Source: Deltaproteobacteria bacterium (lineage in GTDB: Bacteria > Myxococcota_A > Polyangia > Polyangiales > Polyangiaceae). From it: a DNA stretch of 64,000 nt. The notes beneath the pieces were generated by a model. It saw only the letters and a list, made by a program, of their open reading frames with translations. It was not told the DNA's origin and did not search any database. Each line of letters opens with the position of its first letter. The first letter of the stretch is position 1. A program made the position numbers and the translations under genes. The DNA lies in contig VGRJ01000011.1 of the NCBI GenBank assembly GCA_016875405.1, positions 1 through 64,000 on the forward strand. Direction: 5' to 3'. This document shows, in pieces, positions 36,271 to 45,246 of the stretch.

Positions 36271-38298
36271 TCAGCGCTCGAACCACCAGTAGTGGAAGCT
36301 CGCGAAGCGACGCGGCTCTACGGGGCGGACCACGAGCTCGTCGGCGCCCACCGGGAGTTCGATCGCGCGCTCGTCGAGCGAGTCGGCCGACGCGACGAGC
36401 TCGGCCTCACCGACGCGCTTGCCGTCGGCCCACACCTCGAGCGGTCCGTCCGACATCACACGCATCACGAGGCGTAGCGGCCGCCTCGCGCCGAGCGAGA
36501 ACCGATCCTCGGCGCGCTCGAGGCGCCCTCCGTCGGCGACCTCACGAGCCCCGTCGATGACCGCGAGGCGCACGACCGAATGCGGCTGTCGCGCGTCGTC
36601 GAGCACGAAGCGTCGCTCCGCCTCCGAATCTACGTCCCCGACGTCGAGCCGCCCGACGAGTGTGCCTCCCGCTCGAGAGAACGGCGCCTCCCCGCTGCCG
36701 AGGAGCGAGGAGTCCATCGTCGTCGCCGTCATCGTTCGCCCGCCGAGGATGCTCTGGTCGACGACCGTCGCCTCGGTGAGAAAGTCCCCCTCGACCGCCG
36801 GCATCGCCATCCACTGGCGGTACACGAACAGGTGAGTCGGTAGCTCGGCGCCGAGCTGCTTCCGCCGCTCCCAGTGTTCGAAGCGCGCGCCGGCGCCCCA
36901 TGCCCAGTAGCGCGCCTCGCCCTCGGTCGTGAGCCCGACGACGTCGAAGGTCCGCCGCCCGGAGACGTATGCAATGGCGCCGGTGTCATTGACTCCGATC
37001 AAGGCGTCGGGCGGGAGGTTCTTCGCGGCCCATTCGCCGAGCCACACCTGCTGCAGCGCGATCGCGCGCGCCGAGGTCGCGAGGTCGGCGGTCGCCCAGT
37101 CGAGCTTCATCGCGAGCATGGCCGCGAGCCCGAAGGACAGCGCTGGGGCGACGATGCCCGCCATCGCCACGCGCTTCTGCAGCCGGTCGCCGAGCTCTTC
37201 GAACGCGGTCGCCGCGAGCAGGAACCACGCGGGGGCGAAGGGCCAGAGGTAGCGGACGCGATTCCAGAGGAGCGTCGCGTAGGTGGCAGGGCCCAGGGTG
37301 CCGAGCGCAAGGAGCACAAGCACGAGCGCACGGAAGCCGACGCGGTGACGACGCGCGACGAGCGGGAGTGCGACGAGCCCGCACGCGACCGGCCAAGCGA
37401 AGCCCTCGGGGAGGAACTCCGCGGTGTACGGCCCGCCCATCAGATGCTCGGTCAGGATGTCACGCACGTGCGAGAGCGTGGCGGCGACGAAGCCCGCTCG
37501 ATCGAGGTAGGGGTCGAAGGCGAGGTGCTTCACCATCGCGGTCGAGGACGCGGCGTGCCCTGTCGCGACGAGATGGGACAGCGGTACGAGCGTCGGTCCG
37601 ACGAGCGCCGCGAGCGCCACCCACGCCGTGCGCCGAGGGGTTCGTCGGCCGAGCCGGAGGGCGTCGCGTCCGATCGTGAGGAGTACGAGGAGCGAGGCGA
37701 GCGCGCCCTCGGGGCGGACGAGCGGCGCGGCGAGCGCGAGGAGCGCGAGCTGTCCCTGGGCCCCGAGGCTCGTGAGCGAGCGACGCTCGGCATGCTCGGC
37801 CGCGACGCGCGCGGTGCGGAGCAGAATCCACGCAAACGCGAGGGTCTCCATGCCGCTCCACGCGAACCAAGCGAACGCGCCGAAGGCCGCGCACATGGAC
37901 GCGGCCGCGAGGCCCCCGGGTCCGCCGAGCAGGCCCCGCCCGAAGCGCCAGGTCTCGTAGACGACCCCCGCGTGCGCGAGCGTCCCGAGCGCCCACGCGA
38001 CGGGCACGAGCGCGAGCCCTTTCACCCCGAGCCAGAAGAACGGCACGAACGCGAGCGGCCAGGCGAAGCTCGTCGCGCCCGACGAGTAGCCTCCGCCGGG
38101 CGAGTACTCGAACCAGCTCCCCTCGGCGAGTCGCGCCGCGTACTGGAGGTGGATGAAGGCGTCGTCGAGCGGCAGCGCCGGCCCGCCTGCGCGCGAAAAA
38201 ATGCGCGACGTGCACACGACGGCGAGGAGCGTCGATGGGACGAGCGCGAGCAGGAACGGTCGGACCCACGGCTCGCCCAGGCGCGGCGGAGCGCTCAT
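36271..38298 (-). CDS. Polytopic membrane protein, GT-C glycosyltransferase-like
   Basis: Predicted 675-residue protein with about ten or more membrane helices in the N-terminal 450 residues and a soluble, strand-rich C-terminal part. An acidic motif in the first loop (LPLDDAFIHLQYAARLAEG) resembles the catalytic Asp-Asp loop of GT-C mannosyl- and arabinosyltransferases that use lipid-linked sugars, and GAIAYVSGRRTFDVVGL recalls other members with this layout. The start ATG 38298 overlaps the stop of trmB (ATGA). Glycosyltransferase activity is an inference; no acceptor is known. Confidence 0.7.
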   Translation of the reverse strand: MSAPPRLGEPWVRPFLLALVPSTLLAVVCTSRIFSRAGGPALPLDDAFIHLQYAARLAEGSWFEYSPGGGYSSGATSFAWPLAFVPFFWLGVKGLALVPVAWALGTLAHAGVVYETWRFGRGLLGGPGGLAAASMCAAFGAFAWFAWSGMETLAFAWILLRTARVAAEHAERRSLTSLGAQGQLALLALAAPLVRPEGALASLLVLLTIGRDALRLGRRTPRRTAWVALAALVGPTLVPLSHLVATGHAASSTAMVKHLAFDPYLDRAGFVAATLSHVRDILTEHLMGGPYTAEFLPEGFAWPVACGLVALPLVARRHRVGFRALVLVLLALGTLGPATYATLLWNRVRYLWPFAPAWFLLAATAFEELGDRLQKRVAMAGIVAPALSFGLAAMLAMKLDWATADLATSARAIALQQVWLGEWAAKNLPPDALIGVNDTGAIAYVSGRRTFDVVGLTTEGEARYWAWGAGARFEHWERRKQLGAELPTHLFVYRQWMAMPAVEGDFLTEATVVDQSILGGRTMTATTMDSSLLGSGEAPFSRAGGTLVGRLDVGDVDSEAERRFVLDDARQPHSVVRLAVIDGAREVADGGRLERAEDRFSLGARRPLRLVMRVMSDGPLEVWADGKRVGEAELVASADSLDERAIELPVGADELVVRPVEPRRFASFHYWWFER

Positions 38299-38927
38299 GG
38301 CGTTCGGGGCAGGCGACGGTAGCGGAGCCGCGTGACCGGGAGGCCGTCTTCATCGGCGCGCTTCTCGCGGTTCGAGCGCGCGCCGTATGGATTCGCGTCG
38401 AGGACCGGGCTCTCGGGTTCATCGCCGAACGGCGCGAGCAGCGGGTGCACGAGCAGGCCTTCGTAGCGCTCGGCGCGCTCGAGCACGTCGGTCTGTACGT
38501 AGAGCTCGCCGTCGTCGACGAGGAGTCGCACGAGCTCGGCGACGAGCTCGTCTCCGAGCACCATGCGCTTCGCGTGTCGCGCCTTCCACCAGGGATCGGG
38601 GAAGTGCACGAAGCAGCGCGTCACGCTCGCATCTGGCCTGAGCCTTGGTAGGGCCAGCTTCGCATCCTCGCAGAGCACGCGCGCCCGGTCCCCGTAGCCC
38701 TTCGCGCGCAGGCGACCGTCGACGATCGTCGACCACTTTCGCTTGATCTCGAGGCCGAGAAGGCGCGCCTCCGGGGCTGCGGCGGCACGCTCGAGGATGA
38801 ACATGCCGCGCCCGGGCCCGATCTCGAGCTCGAGCGGGCCGCTGGCCGGCATGACGTCCGCGAGGTCGATCGCGTCCCCCTCGGGGAGTCGCGGCGCCTT
38901 GGCGTATTCCGCGCGGTGATCACGCAT
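38295..38927 (-). CDS. trmB: tRNA (guanine-N7-)-methyltransferase
   Basis: Predicted 210-residue TrmB, which methylates G46 in the tRNA variable loop using SAM. It has the SAM-binding start LELEIGPGRGMFI, the LGLEIKRKW strand and the family-defining HFPDPWWKARHAKR motif, with the catalytic region TDVLERAERYEG further on. Length is typical. ATG 38927; its TGA overlaps the ATG of the next gene. Predicted housekeeping function. Confidence 0.93.
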   Translation of the reverse strand: MRDHRAEYAKAPRLPEGDAIDLADVMPASGPLELEIGPGRGMFILERAAAAPEARLLGLEIKRKWSTIVDGRLRAKGYGDRARVLCEDAKLALPRLRPDASVTRCFVHFPDPWWKARHAKRMVLGDELVAELVRLLVDDGELYVQTDVLERAERYEGLLVHPLLAPFGDEPESPVLDANPYGARSNREKRADEDGLPVTRLRYRRLPRTP

Positions 38928-39024
38928 CGTAAGGACGGGTCTTAGTCGGGGCGCGCGAGGTTGTCGATCCTTCTGGCCGCGTGTCGGGTCGATGAGCGGC
39001 GAGCTCCGATGCTAGCATCCGGCC

Positions 39025-40554
39025 GTGCTCCGGCTCCGTGTCGTCCTCGTCTTCGTGCTCGTTCAGCTCTCGCTCGCGGAGGTCGCCGCTGCGAAGGCGC
39101 TCCCGACCTGCAAAGGCCCGCGCAACGCGGTCGAGTCCGTGTTCGCGTGGCAGGCCGGGAAGCAGCAGAGCCTGGCCAACGCGACCAAGTGCCTCGAGCA
39201 CGGAGGCCGCTCGCAGAAGGCCCTCGAAGAGGCCGCGCGACAGCTGAAGACGCTCTTCGACGCCGAGGGCGTGATCGTCCAGACCGAGAAGCTCTCGGAT
39301 GACTCGGAGTTCCTGGACGGCGACAAGAACTCGCGGCTCGTCGTCACGCCGCGCTACCCCGAGGTGACGGTCGAGAAGCGCGACGGCAAGTGGGTCTGGA
39401 CGCGGGAGTCTCTCGACTGGATCGAAGAGCGCTACGACGACCGGCTCGGGGACTTCGATCGGCTGATCGACGCGATCCCGGACCCGCTGCGCATCACCTA
39501 CCTGGGCCTCGCGCTTTGGCAATACGTCGCGTTCGTCTTGCTGCTCGTCGCCGGCGCGCTTGTGAGCCGCCTGCTTCGCGGCCTGGTCGGCGTCTGGCTC
39601 CGTCGCACCGAGCCTGCCGCCGATGGCGCACGGAGCCTCGCGCGGCGGATGCTCGATCGGGCCGCGGTGCCGCTCGGGATCGGGGTCTCCGCGCTCGTCG
39701 TGAGGCTGCTCTACCCGGAGCTGCGGTTGCCGGTCGCGGTCGCGGCCGGGCTCCACCTCGGGGTGCGGCTCATGTGGACGGTGGCGGCCGTGGTCGCGGC
39801 GTTCCGATTCGCCGACGTCGTCGCCGACGGGATCGCCCAGCGCGCCGAGCGTGCCGAGTCGAGGCTCGACGATCACCTCGTCCCGATCCTGCGAAAGTCG
39901 CTGAAGGGAGGGAGTCTCTTCGTCGGCGCCATGCTGCTCCTTCAGAACCTCAGCATCGACGTCACCGCGCTCTTCGCGACGCTCGGCATCGGCACCCTCG
40001 CCGTCGGCCTCGCGGCGAAGGATGCGCTCGCGAACCTGTTCGGCAGCATCAGCATCTTCATCGACAATCCGTTCAAGATCGGCGACTGGATCTTCGTCGA
40101 CGGCGCGGATGGGATTGTCGAGGAGGTCGGCTTTCGCTCGACGCGCATCCGCACGCAGCACAACTCGGTCGTGATCCTGCCGAACGCGAAGCTCGCCGAC
40201 GCGAAGATCGACAACTACGGCAAGCGGCGCTTCCGCCGCGCCATCGTGACCCTGCACCTCGTTCACGGGACTCCGCCCGAGCGCTGTGACGCCCTGTGCG
40301 CCGCGATCCGCCGCCTTATCGAGGCTCACCCTCACGTGCGTCGTGAGAAGATCGACGTCGTCCTGACCAACATCACGGCTCCGGCGATCGAGCTCACCGC
40401 GACGTTTTTCTTCCCCGCCGAGGCCGAGGTCGACGAGCCCTCCGAGCGGCACCGCCTGCTCTTGGCGACGCTCGAAGAGGTGCGCGCCGCCGGGGTGACG
40501 CTGCACGCTCCGCCCGCGGCGTCGCCCGCCGCGAAGCCCGCTCAGGTCAGCTGA
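39025..40554 (+). CDS. MscS-family mechanosensitive channel with periplasmic N-domain
   Basis: Predicted 509-residue channel. A signal peptide (VLVFVLVQLSLAEVAAA) is followed by a ~140-residue periplasmic domain with WTRESLDWIEERYDDRLGDFDRLID, then several membrane helices and the MscS core: a pore helix rich in Gly/Ala (TLGIGTLAVGLAAKDALANLFGS), the beta domain IGDWIFVDGADGIVEEVGFRSTRIRTQHNSVVILPNAKLAD, and a C-terminal alpha/beta domain. MscS channels open under osmotic downshock. The extra periplasmic domain is larger than in E. coli MscS. Start GTG 39025. Confidence 0.92.
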   Translation: MLRLRVVLVFVLVQLSLAEVAAAKALPTCKGPRNAVESVFAWQAGKQQSLANATKCLEHGGRSQKALEEAARQLKTLFDAEGVIVQTEKLSDDSEFLDGDKNSRLVVTPRYPEVTVEKRDGKWVWTRESLDWIEERYDDRLGDFDRLIDAIPDPLRITYLGLALWQYVAFVLLLVAGALVSRLLRGLVGVWLRRTEPAADGARSLARRMLDRAAVPLGIGVSALVVRLLYPELRLPVAVAAGLHLGVRLMWTVAAVVAAFRFADVVADGIAQRAERAESRLDDHLVPILRKSLKGGSLFVGAMLLLQNLSIDVTALFATLGIGTLAVGLAAKDALANLFGSISIFIDNPFKIGDWIFVDGADGIVEEVGFRSTRIRTQHNSVVILPNAKLADAKIDNYGKRRFRRAIVTLHLVHGTPPERCDALCAAIRRLIEAHPHVRREKIDVVLTNITAPAIELTATFFFPAEAEVDEPSERHRLLLATLEEVRAAGVTLHAPPAASPAAKPAQVS

Positions 40555-40622
40555 GCGAGCCCTCGCGGAGGCGATCGGCTTGACCCGAGGCGGTAGCTGG
40601 CACAGAGACTCTTCGCAGCATC

Positions 40623-41660
40623 ATGCGCCCCTCGCAGCTTCTCGCAGCACTCCTCCCCGCGTTGTTCGCCGTCACGGCCGCGTGTGAGAGCAGCGCCCCG
40701 AAGCCCGATGCCCCGAAGGCGACGAGCGCCGCGCCGACCGCGTCGGCGGGGCCGACGAAGCTCGACGGTGTCGACACCTCGGCGATGACCACGCGTGAGG
40801 TTCAGCTTTGGTCCGAGCTCGTCGGCAGCCAGCTTGCGCCTTGCAAGGACGTCGCGGTCCCGCTCGGGCAATGCGTCTCCGAGAAGCGGAGCTGCAAGGC
40901 GTGCAAGCCTGCGGCCGAGTTCTTGACGCGCCAGGTGCAGGCCGGCCTCCCGAAGGACGACATCGTTGCGTCTTACGAAGCGCGCTTCAACGCCGACAAG
41001 GTGAAGTCGATCGTGATCGGCGATTCGGCGACGCGCGGTCCGGGCGACGCTCCGGTGACGGTCGTCGAGTTCGCGGACTTCGAGTGCCCGTCTTGCGGCA
41101 ACGCCTATCCGCTCCTCGAGGCGCTGTACACCCAGTACGAGGGCAAGCTCCGCTTCGTCTTCAAGAACTTTCCGCTCCCGAGCCACCCCAACGCGAAGCT
41201 CGCCGCGCAGGCGGCGATCGCCGTACGGAAGCAGGGCCAGTTCTGGCGCATGCACCACGTGCTGTTCGAGAACCAGGCGCGCCTCACCGAGCCCGACCTT
41301 CTGGGGTACGCCGAGAAGGTCGGCCTCGACATGGCAAAGTTCAAGGTCGACCTCCACGCTGCCGAGACGAAGACCCGCATCGAGGCCGAGTTCAAGGAGG
41401 GCGATGAGCTCGGGGTCGACGCGACGCCTACCCTCTACATCAACGGTCGACACTGCGATCTCTCGAAGCTCGGCAACCCTGCTAAGGAGCTCGAGCTGTG
41501 GATTCGGCTGGAGCTCGAGCTCGCCGGCGTCAAGCTCGATCCGCTGCCCGCTCCAGGCTCGAGCGCGGTGGTCGCGGCGAGCGCAGCCCCCGAGGCGAGC
41601 GTCGCTCCGGGTGCGAGCGCGGCGCCTTCCGCTGCGCCGTCCTCGCAGGGCAAGCGCTGA
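40623..41660 (+). CDS. DsbA-like thioredoxin-fold lipoprotein
   Basis: Predicted 345-residue exported oxidoreductase. The signal peptide (LLAALLPALFAVTAAC) probably ends in a lipid-modified cysteine. An N-terminal ~100-residue region with C-x6-C-x5-CxxC (LAPCKDVAVPLGQCVSEKRSCKAC) precedes a DsbA/DSBA_like_thioredoxin_4 domain with the redox motif CPSC at 155-158 (FADFECPSCGNAYPLLEAL) and the cis-proline loop VDATPTLYINGRHC. A Pro/Ala/Ser tail ends the protein. It likely introduces or shuffles disulfides in secreted Cys-rich proteins, of which this window encodes several. Confidence 0.88.
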   Translation: MRPSQLLAALLPALFAVTAACESSAPKPDAPKATSAAPTASAGPTKLDGVDTSAMTTREVQLWSELVGSQLAPCKDVAVPLGQCVSEKRSCKACKPAAEFLTRQVQAGLPKDDIVASYEARFNADKVKSIVIGDSATRGPGDAPVTVVEFADFECPSCGNAYPLLEALYTQYEGKLRFVFKNFPLPSHPNAKLAAQAAIAVRKQGQFWRMHHVLFENQARLTEPDLLGYAEKVGLDMAKFKVDLHAAETKTRIEAEFKEGDELGVDATPTLYINGRHCDLSKLGNPAKELELWIRLELELAGVKLDPLPAPGSSAVVAASAAPEASVAPGASAAPSAAPSSQGKR

Positions 41661-41672
41661 CGAGGGCAAGCG

Positions 41673-42413
41673 ATGCGCGTCGTCGAGACCTGCGGCTGCT
41701 TTCCGACCGGGAGGCACTACCCGGGGATCGCGCACCTGCTTCAGGTGCAAGCGGTCGGCGTCGCGCGCGAGTTTGCCGTAGACGGCGCGTGGCGCGATTA
41801 CCCGATCGCCTTCGTCGACACCGAGACGACCGGCATCGACGCTCGCAGCGAACGCGTGATCGAGGTGGCGGTCGTCCTCGGCAAGGGCGGCGAGGTCCTC
41901 GACCGGCGCAGCTGGCTCGTCAACCCGGGGATCCCGATCCCGAAGGCCTCGACCGACGTTCATGGGATCACCGACGCCGACGTCGCCGACAAGCCACCCT
42001 TCTCCGCCATCATCCCCGAGCTCGTCGAGACGTTCGAGGGCTCCCTCGCCGCGGCCTACAACGCAGCGTTTGATCGCGGCTTCGTGTTCGCCGAGCTCGA
42101 GCGGGCTGGGCTCGCGCTCGCCTCGCGCCCGCCGGCCTTGCGTGACGACGTCGACTGGATCGATCCGCTGGTGTTCGCGCGAGAGCTCTGGAAGGGGCAG
42201 GGGGAGAGCCGCGCGCTCGGAGCCGTCGCGGCTCGGCTCGGTGTCGCCCTCGAGCGCGCTCACCGCGCCACCGATGACGCCGAGGCCGCGCTCCGCGTGC
42301 TCTACGCGATGAGCCGCGATCCGAGGGTGCCGCGCACGTACGGCGGCCTGGTGCAGGAGCAGCGCCGCCTCGAGCGCTCGCAGCGCGAAGCGCAGAGCTT
42401 CTGGCGGAAGTGA
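41673..42413 (+). CDS. DnaQ-like 3'-5' exonuclease
   Basis: Predicted 246-residue DEDDh exonuclease. The first motif FVDTETTGID is near residue 48, followed by NPGIPIPKASTDVHGITDADVAD, NAAFDRGF and a final ERAHRATDDAEAALRVL with the DEDDh histidine and aspartate. These are the metal-binding residues of DNA polymerase III epsilon-type nucleases. About 45 residues precede the catalytic domain (GRHYPGIAHLLQVQAVGVAREF), a short extension of unknown role. It begins 12 bp after the DsbA-like gene and is followed after one base by a membrane-protein gene. Confidence 0.85.
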   Translation: MRVVETCGCFPTGRHYPGIAHLLQVQAVGVAREFAVDGAWRDYPIAFVDTETTGIDARSERVIEVAVVLGKGGEVLDRRSWLVNPGIPIPKASTDVHGITDADVADKPPFSAIIPELVETFEGSLAAAYNAAFDRGFVFAELERAGLALASRPPALRDDVDWIDPLVFARELWKGQGESRALGAVAARLGVALERAHRATDDAEAALRVLYAMSRDPRVPRTYGGLVQEQRRLERSQREAQSFWRK

Positions 42414-42414
42414 C

Positions 42415-42936
42415 ATGACTGGCGTCAAGCGTAGGTTGCCGGTGGTCCAGCCTCGAGAGGACGAGGGGGAGCCTCGGCCGCCCTGGCAGTGGTCGGTGCT
42501 CGGCGCGGTCGCGACGCTGCTTGCCTTCGTGCCGCTCGCCTTCGGCGTGATGGCCCTCGCTCGGCGCACTCACTCGGCCTATATCCAGGGAAGCGATGCG
42601 GCCGAGGTGCAGCGTGCGGTCGCGGCGATGACGGCGAGTCAGCGCTTGTGGCTCGGCATCGTCACGGTGCTCGGCCCCTTTGCTGCGCTCGCGACTTCGT
42701 CGTTTGCCGGAGGCCTCCTCGTCGGGCGCTTCGGCGGCGAGGCCGGGAAGAAGGAGGCCGCGGTTGGGGGCTTCATGGCTGCCTGCATCGCGTCGGCGAT
42801 CGCCGCCAGCCAGCTCGTGAGCCAGCCGGGAGGGCTCGCCGTGTGGTTCCTCACCTCGGGCGTGCTGTTCACCGTCGGTGGAGTCGCCGCGTACTTCGGC
42901 GGCCTGCTCGGTGTGCGGCTTCGGCGCTCGGCGTAA
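42415..42936 (+). CDS. Small membrane protein of unknown function
   Basis: Predicted 173-residue protein with a soluble basic N-terminus and about four membrane segments (VLGAVATLLAFVPLAFGVMAL, LWLGIVTVLGPFAALATSSFAGG, AVGGFMAACIASAIAASQLV, LAVWFLTSGVLFTVGGVAAYFGGLLGV). Gly-rich loops such as GRFGGEAGKKEAAVGGF resemble DUF-type or TMEM-like small carriers, but no family can be named. It sits immediately after the exonuclease gene and is probably co-transcribed. Confidence 0.72.
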   Translation: MTGVKRRLPVVQPREDEGEPRPPWQWSVLGAVATLLAFVPLAFGVMALARRTHSAYIQGSDAAEVQRAVAAMTASQRLWLGIVTVLGPFAALATSSFAGGLLVGRFGGEAGKKEAAVGGFMAACIASAIAASQLVSQPGGLAVWFLTSGVLFTVGGVAAYFGGLLGVRLRRSA

Positions 42937-42996
42937 AGGCTCGCAGCTTCGAGCGCGCCTCGGGCGCGCGTGACAGGTCGCGACGGATCGCGGATC

Positions 42997-45138
42997 ATGC
43001 GTCGCGTGATGCTCGAGAGGTCCCTCGTCTTCGTCGTCGCGCTCGCAGCGTCGTTGGGGACCTCGCCCGTTCGGGCCGAGGACTACCACGAGGGGAAGCG
43101 CTCGCTTCACGAGCGGGTCGGCGCCTCGCACGGGCGTACGCTCCTCGCCTCGGGGACCTACGAGGACCGGCTGCGTGGAATCGAGCGGCTCGCGCGCACC
43201 GCTCACCGAGAGGCGCTCGACGCGCTCGTCGACACCCTCGACGGCGGAGGCCCGATCGTCACCGATCCCCGGACCCGACTCGCGGCGAGCCGCGCGCTCG
43301 CACCGCACGCGCTCTCCGAGACCGGCCGACGTGGGCTCGTCACGATCCTCGGGCACGCACTCGACGAGGACGCCGATCCCCTTCTCGGCGCGCTCTCGCG
43401 CGACACCGCGGCCTGGGCCCTCGCGAGAGCCGCCGCAGGGCTCACGCGCCGCCCGCCCGAGGAGCGCACGGCTCGAGACGGGGAGACCGGTGCGAGCCGC
43501 GAGGAGCGGGCTCTCGTTCCGCTGCTCGCCGCGATCATCGGCGACACGGGTGCAGCCGAGGTCGCGGCGCGCGCGGTCGTCGCCCACCCGCCCCGCGACC
43601 TCGGCGCGTTCGTTCGCGGCGTCGCGACGATGACGGCCGTCGAGGCGCGGCTCCTCGGCGAGCTGCGCGATCCGCGAGCGATTGGGATGCTGCGGCGCGC
43701 GCTCGTGGCCGGTGACGACGCGCTGAAGGATGCGGCGATGCTCGCCCTCGCCAAGCTCGGAGAGCACACGGCGAGCGCGCGTGCGAAGGAGCTCGTCGCG
43801 CACTCCGATGCCCCTGCCGAGCGGCGGGGCCTCGCCGCCGAGGCGCTGTGCGTCCTTGGTCATGAGGCGTGCGCGAACGCCATCCTCGCGCTACTCGCGG
43901 CGCCCGGGTCGGTCGTGCTTGGCCTCGATCTCGCGGAGCGCTTCGCTCATCCCTCGCTCGTCTCCGGGCTCGTCGGGACGGCTCGCGTCGCGACCGCGCC
44001 CGAGATCGCCGGTCGCGCGCTCACGCTCCTCGGCAAGAGCGGAGCCGACGGCGGCCTCGATGCGCTCGAGGCCGCGCTCCGTGAGCCGACGCGCGCCCTG
44101 TTCGCGCGAGCGGCCCTCGCCGACTGCGAGGCCCCGAAGGCGGACGAGCTCGTGACGCGCTGGCTCGAACGCTCGACCGGCGGAGAGCGTCTCGAGGCTC
44201 TACGTGTTGCGACGGCGCGCGTGTTTGGCCGCGACGGCGTGGCCGACGTGCGCCTGGTCGCGCGGGTCACCTCGGAGGTCGAGCGCGCCATCGCGTCGCC
44301 CGAGCCTCCGCTCGCTTCGTTCGGCTGGTTCGCGGCGACGCTCCTGGGCCAGCGGGAGGTAGGGTTGGGGCTTGCGCATGCCGCGCCCTACGTTCGCGCC
44401 GCGGTGCTCTCGGCCATCGCGTCGCTCGAGCTCACCGAGGCCGCCCCGCTCCTGGAGCCGCTCGCGCGCCGTGCGCTCCACCCCCGCGCACGCGGTGCCG
44501 CGGACTCGATCGACGAGACGGCGCTCGCGCTTGCGTTGCTCACCCTGCCGGACCTCGGCTCTTTCGACGAGCTCGCCCAGCTCGCCGAGGCAGGCACGCT
44601 CGCGAGCCCGCAGGCCGCGTTTCGGCTCGCGACACGCGACCCTCGCGCCTCGCGCGAGCGTGTGGATGCCTTGCTCTTCGGCACCGATCCGACCGTCCGC
44701 GCTCACGTCGCGCTAGGCCTCGGCGACAGCCGAGAGTCCTCCGCAGCGGGGCGCCTCGTCGCGGCCTACCGCGTGGAGACCGAGCCGTCCGTGCGCCGCT
44801 CGATCGTTCGCGCGCTCTCCAATCGCAAGGAAATCGTGCGGGATGCAGCGCTCGAGCGTGCGGCCACGATCGATCCCGACGACGAGGTCCGTGCGCTTGC
44901 AACGCTCGCCCTCGGCGGCAAGCGCCTCGCGACGAGCACCCCGCGCTCGAGGCGGGCGCGTTGGCTGTGGCTCCTCCCCTCGGTGCCCGAGGACCGCGGG
45001 GTAGTCGCGCTGCGCTCCGTTCGCATCGAATCGAACGGCGAGCTCGCAAGGAGCGCCCTCACCGGTCCGGACGGCGTCTTGCTCGCGTTCGCGCCGACGA
45101 AGGGTGAGGTGACGCTGCGTCCGCTGCCGTCGCGCTGA
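42997..45138 (+). CDS. Secreted HEAT-repeat protein
   Basis: Predicted 713-residue periplasmic protein with a signal peptide (SLVFVVALAASLGTSPVRAED) followed by many HEAT-type helical pairs (RLRGIERLARTAHREALDALVDTL, ELRDPRAIGMLRRALVAGDDALKDAAMLALAKLGEH, VRALATLALGG). Such superhelices act as protein scaffolds; there is no catalytic motif. ATG 42997 was chosen for the signal peptide; the track GTG at 42970 adds nine polar residues. ATG 43009 is also possible. It stands alone, 108 bp before the desaturase gene. Confidence 0.8.
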   Translation: MRRVMLERSLVFVVALAASLGTSPVRAEDYHEGKRSLHERVGASHGRTLLASGTYEDRLRGIERLARTAHREALDALVDTLDGGGPIVTDPRTRLAASRALAPHALSETGRRGLVTILGHALDEDADPLLGALSRDTAAWALARAAAGLTRRPPEERTARDGETGASREERALVPLLAAIIGDTGAAEVAARAVVAHPPRDLGAFVRGVATMTAVEARLLGELRDPRAIGMLRRALVAGDDALKDAAMLALAKLGEHTASARAKELVAHSDAPAERRGLAAEALCVLGHEACANAILALLAAPGSVVLGLDLAERFAHPSLVSGLVGTARVATAPEIAGRALTLLGKSGADGGLDALEAALREPTRALFARAALADCEAPKADELVTRWLERSTGGERLEALRVATARVFGRDGVADVRLVARVTSEVERAIASPEPPLASFGWFAATLLGQREVGLGLAHAAPYVRAAVLSAIASLELTEAAPLLEPLARRALHPRARGAADSIDETALALALLTLPDLGSFDELAQLAEAGTLASPQAAFRLATRDPRASRERVDALLFGTDPTVRAHVALGLGDSRESSAAGRLVAAYRVETEPSVRRSIVRALSNRKEIVRDAALERAATIDPDDEVRALATLALGGKRLATSTPRSRRARWLWLLPSVPEDRGVVALRSVRIESNGELARSALTGPDGVLLAFAPTKGEVTLRPLPSR

Positions 45139-45246
45139 CGGCCAGCTTCGGCAACCTCGATCAAAGGTCTCGCAGGAGCGCGCGCGTGCCCCATCGTTCG
45201 GAACGACCGCGCCATTCGTGCCGACGGTGCTAGGCTCCGCTCGCCC